64,000 nt of DNA from Atriophallophorus winterbourni (lineage: Eukaryota; Platyhelminthes; Trematoda; Plagiorchiida; Microphallidae). This document shows positions 53,473 through 63,249 of this stretch, piece by piece. The translations under genes and the position numbers were made by a program. The notes beneath the pieces are model-generated. The model was not told the DNA's origin and did no database searches. It was given only the letters and a program-made list of their open reading frames with translations. The stretch's first letter is position 1, and each line of letters begins with the position of its first letter. The stretch spans positions 1-64,000 of the forward strand of contig JACCGJ010020547.1 in the NCBI GenBank assembly GCA_013407085.1, read 5' to 3'.

Positions 53473-54119
53473 GTGTGTGTGAATATAATGTTGTTCAGTT
53501 TTAACGCTTTTTTATGTTGTGGTAGCTTTTACTTTTTGAACTTTTAGATAACCATGTGACATTTATGGGCCTCGTACAAAATAAAAGACAGTTATATACA
53601 TAAAAGCGTATAAAAAATGTTATGGAAGTCAATGTTGAGATTAATTAATGTGAAAGCATGTTTAGGGTCTGACAGCCTGACACTTTAGCCAAAGTTAACC
53701 AGGCGATATTACCGAAACCCATGACATACTAATATGAGAAAACTTTAAGTGAAATCAGAAACCCGGCATACCATTAGAGTATAAATTATCTAAGGAATAA
53801 TTTATTTTAGGAATTTCACTCAGTGTGTTAACAGTAAATGATTCTACAAACGATTCGAATTTTCCCGTAGATGTGCACATGATCAGAATGATGACGAAAC
53901 ACAATAAAATTGCAAAGTTTGACACGAACCAATCACGCAAATGAGCGTAAAATAATTTTCCAACTAGAAAATCGAGGAAGAATGATGTCGATTCCTTGTT
54001 CAGAATCCATTTAAGTTATTTTACATCTGGCACACTTAAATTCTCGTTTAGGGTCTGACTTACGACTACAAGAAACGATGTAAAAGTGCTACATGGGGCG
54101 GAACCAACAGTGTCATTAT

Positions 54120-54610
54120 CATCAATGTGAACTTGCTTCTCCGTTGTGTTCAAACTTTTGATTTTTCAGGAATTATCAATTAATGCAAAACAGCAAAGAT
54201 TAAAGACAGAAACACAAAGGATCACCAAGTTTGAAAAAGAACGGAATAGCGGCACGATGGTCGAAGTTTGATCCTCGTTCCAATAGGTTGTCAATCCAAA
54301 TTGACCGTATCCAATTGAACACTTCAAAGTTCTAAATTTCTTCGAATGGAACAAAACCGAGTTGAATACTGTATAGACCAAAGTTGTAAGTTAACGTGTG
54401 GACCACCCGTTTTTTATTTTGACAAATTCAAAACAACAATCGGATATACTACGGTACTATTAACAAGATTAATAGGCAAAAACAATGGACCAACATGAAC
54501 TGTACCGGGTTGTACAAATGATGTGAACCAAAAGTGCTCAAATTTTCCAAATGACAAACAATAAATTCGGACAATGCTGATAAGACAGACGGCCTAATTA
54601 AAAATTCCAA
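54120..54610 (-). mobile_element. LTR-1 fragment (end of LTR plus leader)
   Basis: Minus orientation. The LTR end ..TATACA is at 54,370 and is followed by GTATTCAACTCGG. The leader (54,369-54,120) encodes the same out-of-frame relic as the intact element (IGYGQFGLTTYWNEDQ versus IGDGQFGSPVYLNEDQ). The LTR part (54,370-54,610) is truncated at its 5' end. Confidence 0.7.
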
Positions 54611-55561
54611 GGGCTAAAATTAACAATAAATTGGTTAACAATCGTCTTTTTCTCTCCAAATATTACTTTAAAAAGTTGTGGTATTTTGTGAGAGCCAAGC
54701 AATATAAATAAGTTCAATAAAACAAAAACGGGCGTAAAAGTGGATAGGACAGTAACGAAAATGTATACACAAAACAATGGAAGATAAATACTGTGTATAA
54801 TTAAAAAGAATCAAAATGTTTAAATAGAAAATAAGAAGGAAGTTTACACAAATATTTCGTCATTTACAGAATTTGCTAACCAACTTCGGAGCTATAAGAT
54901 GATTTTTGGAGATTCCGACATTTCATCAATTAACTAATTTGAAGTTATGCTACATACACCTCTAACTCTATTCACAGTACAATCAAATTATATGTTACAC
55001 GCGATTTGCCCAAAGACCAACAAGTGTAAACAATTTACGTGACTTTATTTTCAATGCAAATATCACACAATTTTAACAATTATTATATTTATTCGTCGCT
55101 CAGTATCATGATGTTCTAAGTTTCGAGTTAAATTGCATATATTGAATCATTGAAATTAGGAATTATAATAATACATATAATTTATTATTATATTATTATA
55201 TTTCCACCACAAGCCTAGTATGAGTGTATTTTAATTTTTTAATAAATTTCTAAGTAATATTTTGGATGTTTCCTGATAAAATTGCACAATAATACTAGAA
55301 ATCTACAACCAGGTGTGGGAGAAGTTTTAAGAAGTGCAAGGTTTGAAAATGTAAAAATCCTTACCTAACATCCTGTAACCGAAAAATCTTCTAATCTACG
55401 CGCGTACGAATGATATATTATCAGACTGAATATTATCTAATACTAGACTTAGAACGCAATTATATATCGCCACACAATAAAGCATACAACAAAGTTGATA
55501 AACAGATGGTAGTAAATAAAATAATACACTCTTGAACATCGAGAATGATAGATAGTATAGG
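54611..55561. other. No gene recognised
   Basis: Very AT-rich, without frames over 60 codons and without repeats I could match. Confidence 0.45.
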
Positions 55562-56139
55562 CTACCTGTAACGTCCTCGACGTGAGTAACGCGTATTCCA
55601 CCCGTTTCTTAGTTCGACAAGTTCAAAACCACAATTCGGATGTTATACGGTACTGTAACTAGCAACAATTACAACAACAATAATTATACAAACCTCAACT
55701 GTATAGGAACGTACAGCAAACAGTGGAGCCAAAATACTTCAGAACCAATTATATCAAACGCAAACAAGTTCAATGATGACCTGAGATATAAATAGAATGG
55801 AAGGAGTTACCAAAATTGTCGTCCAAAATGTCTATCAAAGACAAGACACACAAAAGTGGTGTCAAAATACAAGCCAATTACAAGTGCCCAAAATGGCAAC
55901 CAAATTCAACAACAGTGGCATAAACAATGAATTAAAACAAAAGCTTCACCAAATATGCGAACAGAAGATTTCCAATAAGACAATTACAAAAAGCAAAGTT
56001 TAAGTTCTAAATTCTGGAGATAAAACAAACAAAACCCAAATTCAAGTCACAAAAATCGGAATTGTGTAAAGGTAGAAATTAGAAAGGAAAAAGAAGAATT
56101 TCAAAGCTACATAACACTTAACATGTCCCTTATACTACC
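55562..56139 (-). mobile_element. LTR-1 solo LTR with 5-bp target duplication
   Basis: The LTR occupies 55,567-56,134 in minus orientation and is flanked by CTACC at 55,562-55,566 and 56,135-56,139. It matches the LTRs at 34,013 and 36,219 along its length and has the start (TATAAGGGAC, from TGTAAGRGAC) and end (GTTACA) of the family. A solo LTR arises by recombination between two LTRs. A 5-bp duplication fits BEL/Pao or Gypsy integrases. The 68-codon frame inside is not a gene. Confidence 0.85.
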
Positions 56140-56320
56140 TTATAAAACAACCTTCAACAACTAATGTCTAATGCTCGTAAGCACTTCTTCAGTGAAAGAG
56201 TAGTAAGCTACTGGAACTGCCTACCTGAAGATGTCGTGAACTCTAACTCTGTAATGTGTTTCAAGAATAGACTTGATGCCGTATGGAGCTCATTATTTCC
56301 TGCATTTTGCCCCTAATTGA
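56140..56320 (+). pseudogene. CR1-like reverse transcriptase, last ~50 residues
   Basis: From about 56,166: MSNARKHFFSERVVSYWNCL, then PEDVVNSNSVMCFKNRLD. It is the conserved C-terminal end (FFSERVV..WN.LPE.VV) of a CR1-like protein. It directly abuts the target duplication of the solo LTR, so the LTR landed in this LINE. Confidence 0.7.
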
Positions 56321-56993
56321 ATAATGATATTGTATTTACCTGGTCTTTGAAATGCACTAATGTCTCCATGATACTCAATTTCTCCAATTAATCTAAATGA
56401 TAAATATGAAACTTTCCATTTGAATGTAAACATTCGATTATTATAACTAATCGCATTTCATGATCCAAGTATATACCCTTCAAATGGAGTCACATGAATG
56501 ATGTTCGTTTTCATATGTAGGTCCAACTTTTTTTAAATACATACATATATTGCTCACTGCAGTTTCTGATAGCGAATTGCAGAAAACTAAAGCACAATGA
56601 ATAAATCAGTTTAAGTGGTATATTTTATAGGGTATGTCCGCGTGTCAGTTTCTATTCTTACTTTTCCCACAAGTGTCTTTGTAATTTTACTTCCGTAAAC
56701 ACCGTTCAATAGTAAAAACCATATTGCGCAATAGATTCCGTTGGGTAAAGTCACAGAGTCTTAGAAGCCGCATTCTTGTAGTGTGCGGAATATTAGAAAG
56801 ACCCGTAACAAACTAAATAATTGATTGTCATTACACTTTCTAAATGACGATAAAACTTGTTAGATTTTTCGTCATACATCGCCATTCTGTTCCGTTAATG
56901 TCACCTGATTGTTTTACTTGGCAATGGCTAGTTTTAATATTTCAATATAACGCGTTTTAGGTCAGTGTATAAATGGCGCTCGGCTAAATTGGG
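56321..56993. other. Upstream region of the SH3 exon; no other gene seen
   Basis: AT-rich. A four-codon upstream reading frame (MALG, then TAA) at 56,973-56,987 lies in frame just before the SH3 exon's first methionine. A CGCGTTTTAG at about 56,951-56,960 could be a splice acceptor placing this in a 5' UTR exon. Confidence 0.4.
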
Positions 56994-57499
56994 ATGACCC
57001 TAATGGGAAATTGCCACCGAAAATTAGCTTCACCGGCGCATCAACTCGAAGAGAATAAATGTGCATTGCCTTCTATACCCTCAGTTAAAAACAATTCAAA
57101 TTCGCTCTCAAGAGTTAAGGCATTCAATAATTCTGTTAATGTTCCTGTTTCGGCGACGCACTCTCACCACAGTAGTCCGGCTGCCAAACGTGAACGTAAC
57201 TCACACATTTGGAAAACACCAGAACATTCCAATTCCAATCATGCCATTGATAAAACTTCAAGAAATTCTTTGGCGGATTTTCATTTAATCAACCAAAATG
57301 ATGTATGCTCCCATGTTCGTCAGAATTCCGATTACGCATTGAGAGATCAGAATAGATTTTCCGCTTTTCATTCTCCTGCCACGAGTGTGAGGCAAAGTGT
57401 TGGCCCGAATATGTACACAGCAACTTTCAATTATTCTGCAAGAACAGAAGAAGAAATATCATTGAGTAAAGGTGATCTGGTCGCGGTTCTCAATGATAA
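56994..57499 (+). CDS. N-terminal exon of an SH3-domain protein, possibly a Src- or Abl-type tyrosine kinase
   Basis: This frame starts MTLMGNCHRKLASP; an in-frame TAA lies 9 bp upstream of the first ATG. After about 135 residues rich in Ser, Asn and His (probably disordered) it gives MYTATFNYSARTEEEISLSK then GDLVAVLND. This is the first half of an SH3 domain with the ALYDY-like strand (TATFNY), RT loop and KGD turn. The exon ends at a GTGAGT donor (57,500) in phase 2, just before the expected WW. Vertebrate Src-family genes have an intron at the same place in the SH3 n-Src loop. If translation starts at the second methionine (57,003) the protein begins MGNC, with Gly2 and Cys4 suited to myristoylation and palmitoylation. 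The rest of the domain was not found downstream. Other SH3 proteins remain possible. Confidence 0.65.
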
Positions 57500-57721
57500 G
57501 TGAGTGCTATGCTTGAGATATTTTGATGTATTTTTTCAAGTTTACATTTCGTATATGTATCATGAATTCGAAAACTCATTTTCAAGTGTTATTATCATAT
57601 AATCATTTATTCATGTGGTATAACCAAGTACCATTATTATTATTATCGAGAAGAGTGCAATCTTGGAAATTTAATCGTTTTACATCTACGAAGAAATTAT
57701 TCTTGCGAAAAAATGTTTGAG

Positions 57722-57905
57722 GGAAGAGACACATGTGATTGAAGTGGTTGGTCGTGCCAGCCTTATCACGAGAGCTACTTGTTTACAATTCCACCACTGT
57801 TTCAAGCTCATGCGGATCCTGATCTTACTGATCCTACCTAATGAGTGCAAACAGCACGAAACCTGTCGTGGGTTGTGTGATGGAAATGCATGCAAATGAT
57901 TATTT
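57722..57905 (+). mobile_element. Hammerhead-bearing repeat, copy C
   Basis: Plus orientation: TTGGTCGTGCCAGCC, GCTACTTGTTTACAATTCC, CCACTGTTTCAAGC, then the ribozyme core and GATGGAAATGCATGCAAATG. It is collinear with copy A over about 170 bp. It lies just inside the intron after the SH3 exon. Confidence 0.7.
57833..57872 (+). ncRNA. Hammerhead ribozyme relic (copy C)
   Basis: Stem I CCTAC (57,833-57,837) pairs with GTGGG (57,868-57,872). The core is CTAATGA (57,838-57,844; the conserved G is changed to A). Stem II GTGC and GCAC around AAACA is perfect. GAAA is at 57,858-57,861, CCTG at 57,862-57,865, and TC at 57,866-57,867. Only one core base differs, but it is an essential G, so activity is unlikely. 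Confidence 0.75.
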
Positions 57906-58340
57906 TTATATCCAGATTAGTTTAAAACACCAGCGCTTCAGAGACTTGCAAACAATAATCAAGTTGTGTAAATGATCGAAGTAACGTTAGCGTAGCAGTT
58001 TCCTGTCGACTTTCACTACTACGTGTCCCAGTAAGCTCCCTCTTTCAAAATTTGGATAGCACGCTGTTTTATTAGAAACTAAGCCGCTTACAGTAAAACC
58101 GCTACTGAACGCGATTTCTTTTACTAGTTCTTGTTTCGAACGTTTGTTTTATTTTCAAAATTAAGAATAGCCGATGGGGTATCCTTATGTATATTGCGGT
58201 TGTTATAAAAAGTGTTTTGGGGTATGGTTAATTCAATACAAGGTACCAAGTTTCAACTAAGACCGGTTCAACATCGCATAAATGCTCATGCACATTACGG
58301 AATTGCATCCGGAAATATGCTAGAGAATCACTGCGTTTTA
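57906..58340. other. No gene recognised
   Basis: AT-rich intronic-looking sequence. Short frames only. Confidence 0.4.
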
Positions 58341-58344
58341 TCTT

Positions 58345-58452
58345 TTTATATGTCTAGGCCTGAGCAACCTGACAGTATCTTAGCTCACCTGCGGTTTCTG
58401 ACTGTGCGACACTATGTTTAGATCAGGTTTGTTATTTCATACATACATCCAC
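58345..58452 (+). mobile_element. SINE-1, 5'-truncated copy
   Basis: TATGTCTAGGCCTGAGCAAC, then CTGACAGTATCTTAGC, ACTGTGCGACACTATG and a CATA tail at 58,437-58,448. Confidence 0.75.
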
Positions 58453-58462
58453 AAGTACTCTC

Positions 58463-58768
58463 GTGTGGTTCAGGCCTTTTGATCATTGTTTCCGGGTAGA
58501 TTCGCTAATTCGGCCTGGGCAACCGGCAAGTCGTCAGGCCACAACGAACTCTAAAATACAAGTAAATGACAAATTTCGTGCACTTATATTATCTGTTTTC
58601 GCTCAGTCTGTTTCTAACGATCACACGCTACGTACACATTTTTATAGTAACCGTATTGCGTTATTTCGTTCCATACTTGGTAGAACTGAAAAAGGTTCAA
58701 GGCCTCCAAATCTAGCTCCTCCGTATACGTTGCCTGCTTTTAACGCCACCAGATGGTCAAACTATTAG
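58463..58768 (+). CDS. Unrecognised reading frame
   Basis: A 101-codon frame. The part from about residue 30, VNDKFRALILSVFAQSVSND, then RTHFYSNRIALFRSILGRTE and LAPPYTLPAFNATRWSNY, looks more like protein than the surrounding shadows (balanced composition, hydrophobic periodicity). I cannot assign a family. It could be an exon, a transposon piece or chance. It follows a SINE and has no obvious splice sites. Confidence 0.25.
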   Translation: MWFRPFDHCFRVDSLIRPGQPASRQATTNSKIQVNDKFRALILSVFAQSVSNDHTLRTHFYSNRIALFRSILGRTEKGSRPPNLAPPYTLPAFNATRWSNY

Positions 58769-58769
58769 A

Positions 58770-59278
58770 CTGGGTGTCAGTCGACAATCGACTTTGTGTA
58801 ATAATATTGGATGTTCGTGTAAGTAAGGCCGATATCGCAATAAATACCGTAACCTGTTTATGCTTGATGTCTACGCACTGAAGAATCAAAGTGCAAATCA
58901 TATCAGGGATAATTTATATAGAAAATAACAAGCGCTAATTTGATTTTTATCAGAGAGTGACATCGTTATCTTGGCTCGAAGATTTGACCTGGATTGGTAT
59001 CGAAATGACAATGGCGGAAGATTGTTTAGCTTGTGTTCATAACAATGGCTTTATCTTGCCATCACTAAAATCCACCATTCTTAGTGTCACTGTAACCGGA
59101 AAATCTCCGTCGATGGCCTCATTCCCTTAAATTGACCACGATACTATCAGCTATCCGTGACGGTGTAGTATGCAAGATTGACGCTTATTTCGGGGGCACC
59201 TGTCTAGATTTGAATCTTACGTTAGTGTGTGTTAAGCTCTCAATTCGGTTTGGTGGCAAACCTAGAAAGGTCGAAAGG
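58770..59278. other. No gene recognised
   Basis: No frame or repeat of note. Confidence 0.4.
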
Positions 59279-59501
59279 TACCGTATTTTTCGGACTATAA
59301 GGCGCACATAAAAACACTAATTTTTACGAAAAATCGGCAGTGAGCCTTATATTCCGGTACGTTTTATGCATGAATAGTGTGTGTTCACAGTGTGAACATA
59401 TACTATTCATACATAAAACGCACCGGAATATAAGGCTCACTGCCGATTTTTCGTAAAAATTAGTGTTTTTATGTGCGCCTTATAGTCCGAAAAATACGGT
59501 A
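59279..59501. mobile_element. Palindromic MITE, 219 bp with TA duplication
   Basis: 59,281-59,499 is a nearly perfect inverted repeat: the left arm CCGTATTTTTCGGACTATAA then GGCGCACATAAAAAC is mirrored at the right end. The arms meet at GTTCACAGTGTGAAC (59,383-59,397). TA flanks both ends (59,279-59,280, 59,500-59,501). It is non-coding and fits a miniature inverted-repeat element moved by a TA-targeting DNA transposase. Similar ends are, to my memory, seen in other animal genomes, but I do not name the family. Confidence 0.85.
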
Positions 59502-60340
59502 GCTAATTGTGGCCCATCTTAATGGTCTTCGGTTCTCAGTGCGTTGCAGGTTAAATTGAGTTTGTATGTTTCTAATTTTTCCAAGGAGTTATTGATGAAT
59601 AATAGATTATGATACAATTCTCCTTAAGTGGCATTTTCGTTGCTCTGCTTCTGAAGCACGCTTTTAGGACGGAAACCGAAGGTATTTGCCTACGCACTCG
59701 AAGTGATGGCAAGCTTTTCAACCTGAACCGGTTGAGAGCACAAACCAAGGTACGGGATGTGCTCACTCCGAAGAACTGCTCCAGTCGCTAATGGGCTGTT
59801 TTTCATGTGCATGTAAAGGCTTTGGGATAACTATCAGCATGAGCAAAGCCAAAGTCCTTGGTCAAGCGATTGTATCGCCTCCAATCATCACTGTTGTAAA
59901 CTGTCAGCTTTAATCAGTACATTATTTCACATATCTTTGTTCAACCATTGCGGTTAACTTTTCGCTAGACACGAAGATTGATATGCGGATAGGCAGAGCA
60001 GCTGCTGATTTGTACCAATTAAACTTTCGTATCTGGGGCAAGCGCAAATTGCCTGTAAAGACAAAGATGATGTTATAGAGCATTTGCGTACTAATTGCTT
60101 CACGGAACGGCAGTGAACCCTGCACCAATAATTATTGATTAAAACAAGCGTCAATAGAAAAAGAAAAGTGAAATTACAAATTGCTACAGAACTCCCTCCC
60201 GAAAGCATGAGTCGACGGATGAACGCTCGATACACCGTTTATCGTATATACTCAACCAATCTTGCAGGGAACCTCACTCTACGGTCGGCACGTGTTTTAC
60301 GTGGTGAAGGGTTACATACTACGGGTGAGGGCTGATTTTA
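59502..60340. other. No gene recognised
   Basis: Several overlapping short frames on both strands. None has a recognisable domain. Confidence 0.35.
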
Positions 60341-60525
60341 GAGATCATCACTGCTCGTTATAGGTTGTGTTGGTGGAGTCAAAGGGGTAACTTCTTTAAT
60401 GATTTTTGTTCGATGTAAGCAGGTTTCAAGCGATCGATGCTAACTTTGTCTTTGATGCCGTTGCGTAGCAGAACGAAATATTTCTATTTGCGTTCCATTA
60501 CTTTGAATGGTCCTCCGTACGGAGT

Positions 60526-61130
60526 TTACAAAGGCTTTCTAACGGCATCGACTCGAACAAAAACGTAGGGGCAACTCTTGAGGTCATGGTGAATAAATGA
60601 TGGACGGTCGGCAACACGTGTGGGTACGGGTTTGATGGACTGAATACCGAGAAGTACAATAGGAAGACATTCAGACCATTTTGTTTCTGAACACGCTGTG
60701 AGGGCAGCCTTCAATTGACGATGGGAGCATTCAACTAGTACATTAGCTGCAAGATGGTATGCGGTGGTGCGCATATGATCAAATCCTAGTAAACGGCTTA
60801 GTTCGCGGAACAAAGCACTTGTGAATTGCTATCCTCTATCGGTAGTAATGGTAGCAGGCACACCAAAGATGGAGATCCAAGAATCGACGCATGTTCGTGC
60901 GATGGTATCGATAGAGGTCTCTCGCCTGGGAACTGCTATGAGCCAGCGTGTATATCTGTCGACACATGTTAGGATATAGCTATACGTTCGGGTCCCAATA
61001 TGTCCATGTGAACATGCCTTAATCGCCCACCAGGTAAAGGAAATGTACTCAAAGTAGCACGGGTGTGTCGGTAGATTTTGCAGATCTAGCAAGTCACAAA
61101 GTGTTTTGCATGTTGTGCCAGATAAAATGA
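60526..61130 (-). pseudogene. Gypsy integrase core
   Basis: The frame 61092-60829 has YSYILTCVDRYTRWLIAVPR (first catalytic Asp), TCVDSWISIFGVPATITTDR (second Asp in TDRG). After a stop at about 60,828, the frame 60813-60526 has RELSRLLGFDHMRTTAYHL, then a degraded NG.VE (NVLVE; the catalytic Glu kept) and RQLKAALTACSETKW. The spacing fits the DD(35)E core that inserts the DNA copy. A PYGGPFKVL-like piece near 60,510 follows in another frame. Confidence 0.8.
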
Positions 61131-61364
61131 TCTATTATGAGTTTTACCGTTGAGCGAATGCTCGGATGCGACAGTCCATGAAAGTGATCGAAAATCTTCC
61201 CGTGATATATTTGCGGACGAAATGTCTCGGCTTACCGGTCGATTTATCACAGTGGATCTTGGTGTCGCAATCGAGCAGCGTCAAAAGGGAAAATTTGAGT
61301 GACTTATTTGCGATGATTTCTGAAAATTCAGTGTCGTTTTTTTATGACTGGCCAGTTCTCTGAG

Positions 61365-61890
61365 GTCGAGTACTGGGTTGCTTATCTGTTGGATAATAAA
61401 ACGTGATAACGCATCAGCGACGATGTTACGGTCACCATCTATGTGTCTAATATCTGTGGTGAACTACGCTTTAAAGTCAAGTTGACGAATTTCTCTTGGA
61501 CAATTTCGGTCTGTCGGGGAACGGAACGCATAAACGATTGGCTTGTGATTGGTGAACACAGTAAAGGTGCGTCCTTCGGGTAGGTGACGGAAGTGTTTAA
61601 TAGAAGAAGAAGAAGAAAGAAGAGAATGGCTTTATTCGTGTATACGAATTTTCAGCAATACATTAATTTCTCCACAAAATACAAATATGATAAAAATGTA
61701 TAAAGTGCACCACAATGAAATGATACTTGAGCTAATAAAGTGTCAGGTTACCATAGGCTAGACAAATGTGAGGCGAATTAGAAAAATGAAAACTGGAGAA
61801 TAACTAGAACATTTCAGCGTCATTTAAAAAATTGCCAAGCTAGGTAAATGGCGAGAAGTTCGCGTCCAAAAGTGCTATGCCTAGTCTGCG
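61365..61890 (-). pseudogene. Gypsy RNase H region with LINE insertion
   Basis: Above the insertion the minus strand reads RELLAIYLAWQFFK. Below it reads HFRHLPEGRTFTVFTNHKPI, then a Leu-rich stretch and a DGDRNIVADALSRF block. These are the middle and end of the tethered RNase H plus connection. The first aspartate region is lost. Confidence 0.7.
61596..61827 (-). mobile_element. LINE 3' end with TTC tail, inserted in the Gypsy RNase H
   Basis: A 222-bp insertion (61,601-61,822) lies between TTTAA repeats at 61,596-61,600 and 61,823-61,827. In minus orientation it has GTCTAGCCTATGGTAACCTG, an AATAAAG near its end, then a tail of TTC repeats. No coding part is left, so the clade is uncertain. 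Confidence 0.65.
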
Positions 61891-62569
61891 CTAGTTGCAA
61901 CTTCCGTGAGAAAAAGAACAGTGGTTGAATTTACCTTTAAACACATCGGTGAGTGGTTGAAGTATCTTAGCGGCGTTGTGAATAAATCGTCGATAATAAT
62001 TAACGACGCTTAGAAAACGGCGTAAGCACTTGATTGATTGTGTCATTGGATATTCCACTATAGACCGTGTCTTTTCCGGTAACGGGCTTATTCCATTACT
62101 TTCAATCCTATGGCCAAGAAAATCAATAGTCGACTGGCCAAAAACGCATTTGTCGCGATTGATAGTAACGCCGTATTGGGCAAAATGTTGGAAGATTTCA
62201 CGGAGGTGTCGTACATGCTCCTCTTGTGATGAATTGGCTACTAATACGTTGTCGAAATACACAAAGACGAAATCAAGAGCAGGAAGAATCTGATCCATGA
62301 ACCTTTGAAAATACTGTGCTGCGTTGCGCAAACCAAAGGACGTGCGAAGGAATTCGAAAAAGACCGAACGGCTTTATTACAGCAATATCGTCAGAGGCCA
62401 TGGGAGTCTGATGGTATGCACGTACGAGATCCAATTTGGAGAAAACTGATTTTCCGTCGAGGCTTGGCGAAAAATCATGTATGTGCGGAATAGGGTAGCG
62501 ATCAGGTTGTGTAACGCTATTCAACGTACGGTTATCTTCGCAATGTCCAATCTTCGTTCTCTTCGGCAA
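61891..62569 (-). pseudogene. Gypsy reverse transcriptase
   Basis: The frame 62569-62273 has the YPIPHIHDF and [16 protein letters not shown] blocks (motif A, Asp kept), then [11 protein letters not shown] (the F in the usual F.RMPFGL-type stretch is displaced by indels). The frame 62331-61891 has [20 protein letters not shown] (motif C; the usual YIDD is YFDN, so the second Asp is lost), HLREIFQHFAQYGVTINRDK and FLGHRIESNGISPLPEK. It is inactive because of both the frameshift and the YFDN change. Confidence 0.85.
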
Positions 62570-62640
62570 CCATGTGTAATGGCGATGCTAATGGACTAGT
62601 GAATGTTCCAATTATACCAAGTGCAGCCAAATGTTCTAAT

Positions 62641-63245
62641 TCAAATTTTGCCGCTTTCAGCTTTTAATCCTTTGTCTACTGAGGGTAACTCTAGTTACCA
62701 CCTCAAACAAGCAGTCGATTGCTCAGTAGCTCCCGTCGGTACCTTCAGTCACCATCGGATTGCACTTGTCAAGCAACGTCTGGCATATGATCCATAAAAA
62801 TTAATCATGTGTTTTATTTATGCCATAATTCAGCAGAATAACACAAATATATCATAAAATACGTATATCAATTACCGTAGACAAAGGGTTAAGGCGGCAG
62901 CCTGCAAGCTTTAACAAAAATTGGAGATCCATTAGTCACGATATGATGCTAAACATCGTGGTTGGGTCTCGCCATGTATGACTATAGGCGTGTTAATGTT
63001 GGAAATTCACGCACGATATCGCGGATAATATGACGGCATCAGCATTTTTTCTCACTCTTTTTACTGACAGGTTTCGCAGGAAGCTTGTCGTAGATAATCA
63101 CTTCAAATAGTGTTTCCGAATGGTGTTCAGCGGCAGCCTCGTAGGCAGTAATCGGAGGGTTTGTTGTTACTAATCATCCGTGCCAAGCCAAGTTGATCAC
63201 GAAGGTCCATAATGGAAACACTCGACTCGAGTTTCGCTCTTATTT
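62641..63245. other. No gene recognised
   Basis: It may hold the upstream protease/gag part of the Gypsy element, but I cannot recognise any motif. Confidence 0.35.
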
Positions 63246-63249
63246 GAGC

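Larger units (their letters stand above)
53262..53540. mobile_element. Hammerhead-bearing repeats in head-to-head arrangement (copy B pair)
   Basis: The left arm (53,262-53,420) is in minus orientation, with CAACAGTGGAATACAAG and GGTTGGTAGACCAGCC blocks beyond its ribozyme. The right arm (53,425-53,540) is in plus orientation. They face each other with their pre-ribozyme sequence in the middle. It interrupts the CR1-like 3' UTR. Confidence 0.65.
52700..53950 (-). pseudogene. CR1-like LINE 3' end, opposite strand
   Basis: On the minus strand the frame 53940-53755 ends with MCTSTGKFESFVESFTVNTL then SLDNLYSNGMPGF. It matches the last residues of the CR1-like ORF2 at 40,450-42,255 (CTSTGKF...IPGY). 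The DNA from there down to about 52,790 repeats, reversed, the 3' UTR at 42,256-43,350. A hammerhead-repeat pair is inserted at about 53,262-53,540. This is a 5'-truncated copy in opposite orientation. Confidence 0.8.
60345..62640 (-). mobile_element. Ty3/Gypsy LTR retrotransposon, internal pol remnant
   Basis: In minus orientation the order is reverse transcriptase (62,569-61,891), RNase H (about 61,870-61,370, interrupted) and integrase (about 61,130-60,526). Polymerase before integrase, with the integrase last, is the Gypsy order. No LTRs are visible. It has many frameshifts. Confidence 0.8.
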
